Origin: Streptomyces sp. SUK 48
GTDB lineage: Bacteria; Actinomycetota; Actinomycetes; Streptomycetales; Streptomycetaceae
DNA length: 64,000 nt
Direction: 5' to 3'
NCBI RefSeq assembly: GCF_009650765.1
Contig: NZ_CP045740.1
Span: forward strand, 7,230,001 to 7,294,000
In this document: positions 28,701 through 37,700 of the stretch, piece by piece
How the letters are laid out: every line of letters begins with the position of its first letter
Numbering within the stretch: position 1 is the stretch's first letter
Translations under genes and position numbers: made by a program
The notes under the pieces: model-generated
Told to the model about the DNA's origin: nothing
The model's database searches: none
What the model saw: only the letters and a program-made list of their open reading frames with translations

Positions 28701-31700
28701 GCCCGGCTCGGTGGCCGTCTTGCCGTGCGGCAGCACCGGAGGCGCGAGGGTGCGGGCCGGGACGCCGGGGGCGCGCGTCACCGGGGAGTCGCTCTCGAAG
28801 GTCTGGTCGCGGTCCAGCTTCAGGGCGTTGGTGGGCATCGGGACCACGACGCTCGGGTTCTTGGTGGTCACGGGCACGGCCAGCGGCGTCAGGTTCGCGG
28901 TGAGGCCGTTGCTCGCGGTCGTGGCCGACTCGTGCTCGGTGGACACGGTGATCTCGTCGCTGCCGTCGTCCCGGGTGGAGATCTCCACCGCGTCCCCGGT
29001 CGGCTCCATACGGACCTCGACACCGGTTCTGCCGTCGCTGCCGAGCGGCACCGTGCGGTAGCCGTGCGCGGGGTCCTTCAGCTGATGGAAGACCGTGGGC
29101 AGGGTGCCCGAGCCCAGCGCCCGGCGCAGTGAGAACTGCTGTTCCAGCGGCAGGCGTTGCTCGCTCACCAGGGGATGGGAGGCGTCGAGCCGGGGATCGG
29201 CGACGAAGGAGCCGAGCAGCTTGGTCGCCGCCTCGGGCGTCATGGCCCCGGCCCAGTGGCCGACCGTGCTCGCGGCGGAGCCCAGGCCCCAGGAGAGGGC
29301 CGCGCCGGTCTTGCCGAGTACGCCGTCGCCCCAGGGCCGGGGCGTGGTGAGCACCGTCTGCGCCTGGTCGTACAGCCCGGTGTGGTGGTCGAAGCCCACC
29401 AGGTCGTGGGCCGAGTCCAGCGACGCCTGCCAGCGGTCCCGGTCCGCCTTGGGCACGACGGGCCGCATCTCGACGGTGCCGCCGCCGTCCAGGACCTGCT
29501 GCTGCGCCTTCGGCGGCTGCTGCTTCTGCTGATCCTGCTGGTGAGTGGCCGCCTGTTCGGCGGTCTCCGTCAGGGACTTGGGCACGTCGACGTGCACCCG
29601 CCAGGTCGGCTCCACGGGGCGCGGCTTGGCGAGGTTGACGAAGCGCCCGTACTCGGTGCGCCGGGTCACCGTGACCTCGAAGCGCATACGGTTGCCGAAC
29701 CGCACCGTGTCGCCGAACTTCGACGTCTTGTGCTCGACCTTGGTGGTGACCCCGCTCTCGGCGCTCTTGCTCCGGGTGCCCTCGGCACCTCCGGACGGCG
29801 CCCACGCCACGTTGCCGAGACCTGACTTGCTCTCCTCTGCCTTGACGGCGGCGGCGTCCTCGCCGGGCTTGGGCTTGACCACCGGGGCGTAGGAGATACG
29901 GAAGTTGCCGTCGGCGCCCAGCGACCAGTTGTGCCCCGCACTGCCCTTGACGGTCTCGCTGAGACCGACCTTGCGGGTGGTGTCCCCGGTGGAGTGGTCG
30001 CCCTCGTCGGCCCACTCGTCCCGAGGGACGCCCCGCACCAGGACCTCGGTGATCACGCGCTGGGTGCGGGACTCCTGCACGTGGTAGTCGAGGATGCCCC
30101 GGCCCACCAGGTCCTCGTAGTTGGCCGACAGGTTCTCCGGCGAGAAGGTGTCGGCGAACGGCAGCGCGCTCTCGGGCACGTCGGACACCTGCTCGAGGCC
30201 GCGGATCTGCCGGTCGATCTCGCCGAGGATCTCGTCGGAGCGGGGGATCTCGGCGGTGGCGCCGCCCAGCAACCCCTGGGCGAGCAGCGGGGCTTGGCGG
30301 GTCCCGGTGGTGTCCGGTGCCTTCGAGGTGTCCGCGCCGAGCCGTCGCACGTCGTCGTCGGAGAGCAGCACCAGCACCCGGTGACCGCTGTGCTGCGGGT
30401 CCCCCAGGGTGATCTTCCCCTTGGCGTCGGTGACCCGGCCCTGCACGGTGACGTCCGCGTCGGCCTCGTACAGATGCCAGGTGCCCTTGTACGCGGCCTT
30501 GCGCGAGGTCGTCATCTTCTGCTTGATGTTCTCGCCGCTGTTCTGCCCGGCGCCGCCCTTGCCCTTGACGCCGCCGCGCACCTGGAGGGAGGCGTCGGGG
30601 CTGTCCTTGGACGGGAAGCGGGCGGCGTCGAAGCCCAGGCCGGCCTTGAACGCCCGGGTGTTCTTGTCGGCGACCGCCGTGGACACGCTGGACTTGGTCT
30701 CGATCTCCAGCTTGCCCTCGCCGGGCAGCGTCTCGCGGAAGCGGAGATTGCTCAGCTCGGTACGGGTCGACAGCCCGACGGTGTCGCGGTTGCGGCCCGA
30801 ACCGACCTGCTCGTCACCGCTGTTGGCCCAGCCGCCGTGCGAGGCGGAGACCAGGGACCGCAGATGGTCCTCGTCGGTGAGCCCGTCCAGGGCGTCCTTC
30901 AGCTCGGGCACCCGGGCGTGCGCCGCCGCCGCGCTCTTCTTCTGGAAGGCGCTGGTCAGCGACTGCCGCGCGGTGTCCCGGAAGGCGTCGGACGCGGTGA
31001 CATGGCGGATCGCGTGGCGCTGCGGCAGCACCTCCACCTTGGGGATGGAGGCCGGCGGCGGGCTGTCGTTCCCCTCCTGCGGGCGCGCGACCTCGACCGT
31101 GAGGTGGCCGCCGGGCTTGACCTGCTTGATGTGCTGAAGGTGCGGGGACGGCGCGATCGTGGACAGGTGCGTGGTCGGCTGCTTCGGGTCCTCCACGCCG
31201 ATCATGACGTGGTACGTCACCGGATGGCCGTAGGTGTCGGTGTCCGCCTCCAGGGAGAACTGCCGTTTCACCTCGGTCTCGGTGCCCATGGTGAGCCCGT
31301 GCGAGGGGTTGTGGGCGGTGATGTCCAGGCTGCCGATGGTGAAGCCCCGGGTGACGTCCGGGTGATCGAGTGAACTGCGCACGTTTCCGGCGAGGTTGAC
31401 GACGTGCTTGGCGCTGCGGGTGACGGACTTGTCGGCCCCGGTGGTCCGGGCGTGCGCGGCCTTCGTGGTCGACTTCCCGGAGCCCAGATGGTCGCCCTTG
31501 CCGGGCTCGGCCTTGATGAGGACCTCGTGCGTGGTGCCCGAACGCCCTGGCAGATGGGGGCTCTTGAGGGTGATCCGGTAGGTGCCGTCCAGCAGCTTGG
31601 CGCCGTCGCCGCGCAGCCGGGACGGCGCGAGCTGCTGCCGCAGCGAGCGCAGGTTCTCCCATGCCTCGGGCGTGACCCGGGGATGGTCCACGGGGTGGTT

Positions 31701-34700
31701 CCCGGCGGCGGTGCCGGGGCGCACCGCTTCCGGGGGCGGCAGCACACCGGGATGGTCCCGGTGCATCTCCCGCACGATGTGGTCCTCCAGCTCCGTCGAG
31801 CCGGGGACGTCGAGGATCGTGGTGCGCGGGGCGGCGACCGGGTCGGTGAGCCGGGCGGGCTCCAGCTGTGCGTGGTCACCGGTGGTGACCGGCGGCAGCT
31901 CGTGCGGGACGGCGCGCAGCACCTCGCCGTTCTGCGGATCGATGGTGAGGACGACGTCGCCGGGGGCGGGCGCCGGCTGCTTCACGGACGGCGGCGGGCT
32001 GTGGTCGCCGATCTTCGTGGTGCTGGTGGAGTGCAGGCCGTCGAGCCCCGGTCCGAAGTGGTGCCGGATGAGCTGGACGCGCAGCCGCACCTGGGTGGCG
32101 ACCAGGTCGGCCTTGCCCTTCTGCTCCCGGCTGGCCTCGCTGCCGATGGTGTTCTTGCCCTTGACGCCGTGGGCGAGGTTGCCGGAGCCGGTGTAGCCGG
32201 CCGTGCCGGTCAGCCAGGTGGACTCCTTGCTGCCGTCCGTGGCCTTCCACACCTCGCCGGTGGCGCCGCCGCTGAGCCCCAGCGACCAGGAGCTGTTCTC
32301 GGTACGGCTCTGCCCGTGCTCGCCACTCGACTTCGAACCCAGCGTCGCCTTGTCGTCCACGGTGTGCAGGGCCCGGGAGTCGTCCGGTTCCACCGTCAGC
32401 AGCAGGTGGGCCTTGCCGCCGTCGCTCAGTGTCAGCGGCTTCGACAGCAGACCGGCGCCCGAGGCGTGCTCGAACTCGTTGATGACGTTGGAGGGTTGGA
32501 AGAAGTCCTCGATGTCCTGGTGCGCGGTGCCGTCGGGGCGTGCCTCGCGCGGCAGCGCCTCGTAGACGGCGTCGCGGGCCGTGTCGAGGCCGGTGACGGA
32601 CACCGGATGCCCGGAGGCGGGCCGCTCGGCGTGGTTCCTGGCCCGGTCGGACTCCCAGCCCTGCCAGGCCCGCGGCCGGTCCTTGTCCAGCTCCTGCGGC
32701 CGGGGCACATCGGCACGGACCTGCCCCTTGATCTCGCCGTCCGCGCCGGGGGCGGCGAGCCGGGTGCCCTGGTGGTCCGTGACCTTCACCCGGTAGGTGA
32801 AGTCGGAGGTGTAGCTGTCCGTCTTGCCGGTGAAGGCGAACTGGTTCGCCGTCTGCGCGGAGGACTTGACCGTGGTCTCGCGCCCGTGTGTGGCGCCGCC
32901 CAGCTTGCCGGACGGCGTGATGAGAGCGGAGAGCTGGGGGTTGACGGGCCGTACGATGGTCGGCCCGAATTCGAGGCCCGCCTCGGAGGACGTCATCTCC
33001 GTCTTGCGCGGGGCGTTCTCGTGCGTCGACTCCACGGGCACGTCGAAGCCGTCCCCGTCGTTGTCCTTCGCCGCGTCCTTCGTCCGGTCCAGCTGCCAGG
33101 CGGAGGCGCTCGCCTTCACCTCGACCTCGTACGGCTTGCCGTCCACATGGACGGTGAAGCGCCAGCCGCCGTTGACCATCTGCCCGTGCTGCTTGCGGAA
33201 GTTGGCCGGGTCGAGGGCCGCGTCCAGGCGCTGGGCGACGGAGGTGTCCCCGGAGTGGCCGCCGAGCAGGGTCTCGACGCGGGTGCGCACGGCGTCCGGA
33301 CCCGGGTCCTCGGTGATCTTCTTCCCGGCGAGCCCCTGGATGTGCCGCCCGTCCAGGACGGCGTCCGGCTCCTTCTCCCGCGGCTTCGGCGTCTCCTGCG
33401 GCTTCTCCTCCTCCTGGGATTTCGGCTGTTCCTGCGGCTTCGGCTGTTCGCCGTCCTTCAGTTGTTCCTGATCCTTCGGCTCTTCCTCGGTCTTCAGCTG
33501 TTCCTGGTCCTTCGGTTGCTCGTGCTCCTTCGGGTGTTCCTGCGGCTTTTCCGTCCAGGTGAGTTCGGCGTTCTCGTGTCCGGGCCGGAAGCGGAGCAGC
33601 GGCTCGCCGTCCGGACCGTGATGGGCGTCGACGATCTTGTCGAAGACGGACTTGCTGAAGGGGGAGGGCGGGTCCCAGAACATATGGGCGCCGTGCATCA
33701 CGGCGATGTCCTTGGCCTGCATCTCCTTGATCAGCGCCTCGTGCTCCTTTGGCGGGATACGGGTGCCGCCCGGGGTGGAGATGTCGAACAGGTCGTGGTC
33801 CCCGGTGATGGGCCGCCGCACACCGTCCTCACCGACGCCGTGCACCACGCCGTCGACCACGACGAACTTGTTCTTCTTCGCCAACAGCTCCATTTTCGCG
33901 TTCAGTTCGCGGTATTCGGTGGAGCGCTGGTTGTAGCGGGACAGGACCTTGTCCCAGTCCTTCCCGGGGACGGTGGCCTGGTCGGGCAACTTGGGTTTGA
34001 AATAGCCGACGAGTCCGATGTTCCTGGGGTCCGCGCCGAGGTGGGTGTCCGCCTCGCTGATCGTCTTCGCCTTGATGTCCTGCGGTTTGGCCATGGCTCC
34101 GGCGTCGAGCCACTTCGGCGCGGTGGAGTTGGTGGGGCGGACGTCGATGACGAGGTTCTTCTCGCGGGCGATCTGCCGGAACCCCTTGAAGTTCTTCTCC
34201 GGAATGCCGTAAGTGTGCCGCGCCGTGTACGAGTTGACCTCATCGTCCTTGAGCGGCTTGGTCCAGGTGAGCTCGGCGTGCTTGTTCTCCGGCCGGAAAC
34301 GCAGCAGCGGTTCGCCGTCGGGACCCTGGTGCGAATCCACGATCTTGTCGAAGACGGTCTTGCTGAAGGGGGAGGGCGGGTCCCAGAACATATGGGCGCC
34401 GTGCATCACGGCGATGTCCTTGGCCTGCATCTCCTTGATGAGTTCGTCGTGCTGGGGATGCGGGACGCGGGTGCCGCCCGGGGTGGAGATGTCGAACAGG
34501 TCGTGGTCGCCGGTGATGGGCCGCTGCCGGCCCTCGCTGTCGATGCCGTAGACCACGCCGTCCTTGACGGCGAACTTGTGCTCCGCCTCGTACACCGCCA
34601 TCTTGGCGTTCAGTTCGCGGTATTCGGTGGAGCGCTGGTTGTAGCGGGACAGCACCTTGTCCCAGTCCCCGTCGGGAACGGTGGCCCGGTCGGGGGTCCG

Positions 34701-37700
34701 GGGCTTGAAGTACCCGACGAGTCCGATGGTCTTCGGGTCCGCGCCGAGGTGGACGTCGGCCTCGTTGATGGTCTTCGCCTTGATGGCCTGGGGCTTGGCC
34801 ATGGCTCCGGCGTCGAGCCACTTCGGTGCGGTCGGGTTGGTGGGGCGGACGTCGATGACGAGGTTCTTCTCGCGGGCGATCTGCCGGAACCCCTTGAAGT
34901 TCTTCTCCGGCATGCCGTACGTCTCCCGCGCGGCGTGCGCGTCGACCTCGCCCGGCTTGGGCTCGGGCTGCCGGGTCGGGTCGGACACCGGGTCCACCCA
35001 GGCGTGCTGCCGGGGCACCGCCGGTGCCTCGGCCCGCGCCTGCCGCCAGGCGGAGCCGTCCCCGGTGTCCTCGTGCCGGGGGTGGTGGCCCCCGCCCCGC
35101 TGGGCGAGCAGGTCGTCATGGCCCGTCGTCAGGGCGCCCAGGAGCTGGATGTGGCGGTCGCGCAGCCCGCCGTGCGGAAGCTCGTCGTGCTCCGGGGCCC
35201 GGTGGACGTCGCCGGGCAGGCTGCCGGGGATGTGCGGGCGCTGCGGCGCGGTCTCGTCGGCGTACTCGTCGCGCAGCCCCAGCTGGTGGGAGATCTCGTG
35301 CGCGTACTCGACCGGCCGGGCCCCCGGCGCCCAGTTGCGCTGGTCCATGTCGTGGCCCGCGCCCACCAGGTCGACGGTCAGATGCGGCTTGTCGTCCGGG
35401 CCGACGCGCTCCAGGGTGACATGCAGGCGGTCGCCGTTGGGGAGCGTGTACCGGGGATCGTTGAAGTACCGCCGCACGCCCTCCTGCGCCCGGCCCCAGG
35501 TGTCGTCGGCGTCATGCGCGCCCGAACCGTCCTCCCGCAGCGCCACGCGTACGGTGAGATCGGTGTACGACGTCTCGCCGACCGTGAACCTCCGCTGGTC
35601 GAAGCCGGACCGCACCACATAGCGCGGGGTGCGGTCGAGCCGCATCCGGGGCGGCGGGCCCGAGGGACCGCTGGTGCCGGCCGGCCGGCGCAGATCGTCG
35701 AGGCCCTCGGCGCTGGGGACGGGCTGCCGGGAGGGGTGGTCCGGGTCCTCCTGCGACGGCTCCTTCCGCGCCTGGAGCTGCTGGTCCCCCTGCTGCTGGT
35801 GACGGGGCTGCCCGTGAGGCTGCTGATGGGGCTGTTGAGCGGGGTGCTGCGGTCCGGGGGCGGGTGTCGTCCGGTGATCTGCGGAACTGGTGGAGCCGGT
35901 GCTCGGAGTGTGATCCGCGGGGGCCTTGAGGGCGTCGTCGCCGGCCGGCCCGGGTGTGGTGTCCTCGGTGGTGTTCGGGTGCTCGTCGGCCTTGGTGGTG
36001 ATGCGGTCGAGGTGGCCGGGGGACTCCGGGGTGACGGCCGGCCGGGTCAGCTCCTGCCGGAGCCCGCTGGTGCGTTCGTCGTACGTCAGGTGGGAGGACA
36101 ACCCCGTGCGGATGTCCTCGATCCGGCGGAAGGTGTCCTCGGGCGCGCCCTCGCGTATGCCGAGCAGCTGCTCGGTGTGCTGCTCCCGCGCCTGCTCAAG
36201 GCGGTCGCCGAGTTCGCGTATCCGGTCCTGGCGATCCGACTCGCGCCGGTGCAGGTGCTGGTCGAGCTTGTCGAGAGCCGCCCGGGCCTCCTGCTCGGTC
36301 CCCGCCTCCTGGGCGCGGCGGCGCAGCTCTGCTGCGCGGGGATCGTCCTCTCCGTCGTGCAGGGCTTCGAGACGCTCGCGCAGTTCGCGCTCGGAGGGGC
36401 GGTCGGGGGTGTCCGACTTCAGCCGGTCCAGGCGCTGTTGGAGCCGCTGGTCCGTGCGGTACTCGTGGAGGTCGCGCAGGGCCCGGTCGGCGTCCTGCGG
36501 GGTGGCCGCCTGGTCGACCCGCTCGCGCAGCTCGCGTTCGTGCTCGTCCGCGCCGTCGTTGAGGGCGTCCAGACGGCGGCGCAGGTCGGCCTCGCTGCCC
36601 GGCGTCGGAGGCCGGTCGGGCGTCGGCTCGTCCGACTTCAGGTGATCGAGGCGCTGTTGGAGCCGCTGGTCCTCGCGATGCTGCTCCAGATCGTGCAGGG
36701 CCTGGTTCGCCTCGTCCGGGGTGCGGGCGTTGTCGAGGCGCTCGTACAGCGCGGTGGTCTCGGGGTCCGAGGTGGACCGCAACTGGACCAGCCGGTCGTG
36801 CAGTTCCGCGTCCTGGCGCGTCGAGTCCAGCTGTGCGCGCAGCCGGTCGGCGGTGGGCTGGTCGGTGGTCAGGGCGAGGCGCTGCCGCAGGTCCTCCACG
36901 TCCTGGTGGAAGGGGCGCGGGGTGTCGTTCCCGGTCAGCGACCCGGCGGGGACATGGTTCTCGACGTACGACGAGTACTCGTTGAGCCTGCTGTCCAGCA
37001 GCTCGGGGTCTCCGGAGCGGTGGGCCTGCTCGACCGCGTCGACCCTGCTCTGCCACTCCTGCCGGGAGCCGGTGAAGTCGGTCAGCCGGTCGAAGCCGCC
37101 CTGCGCGTGCGCGTGGAACGCGTCGTAGCGCTGCTGGACGGCGCGCGTCTCGACATGGGTCCGGAAATCCGACAGGTGCTCCCCGGCGCGCTGCCAGTCG
37201 CCGGACGCGGCGGCCTGCTCCACGGCACGGGTGTACGCCGACCGGTCCGCCTCGGACATCCCGGCGGACCGCGCGGCCCGGTCCAGGTCCGACACGCGCT
37301 GCCGTATGCCGGCGTCGGGGGCGACGGGCCGGTTCGTCGGGGGCGTCGGTGCCTGGTGGAGCGGGTTCGGGTCGTGGGTGGGCACGGCGATGGAGTCCAG
37401 CTGGTGCAGCTGCTCGGTGACATGCGTGTCGGGGGCCGTGGACTCGGTGTCCACGTGCGGGGTCGCACCGGGCTCGTGCCCAGGGACGTCCGGGAAGGCG
37501 GGCGTGTGCTCGGTCGTCGGGGACTGGTGCGGCGCGGCGCTCGTGGGGGACGGGTGCGGCGCGGCGGTGGACGGCGACTGGTTCTGCCCGACGGTGGTCG
37601 GGGTCGGGTGCTGGCCGCCGGGCGTGGGGGCCCCGTTCTGTCCGCCGGTCGCCGGGGCCTGGTTCTGGCCGGTGGGCGCCTGGGCGCGGGGTGCCCGGGG

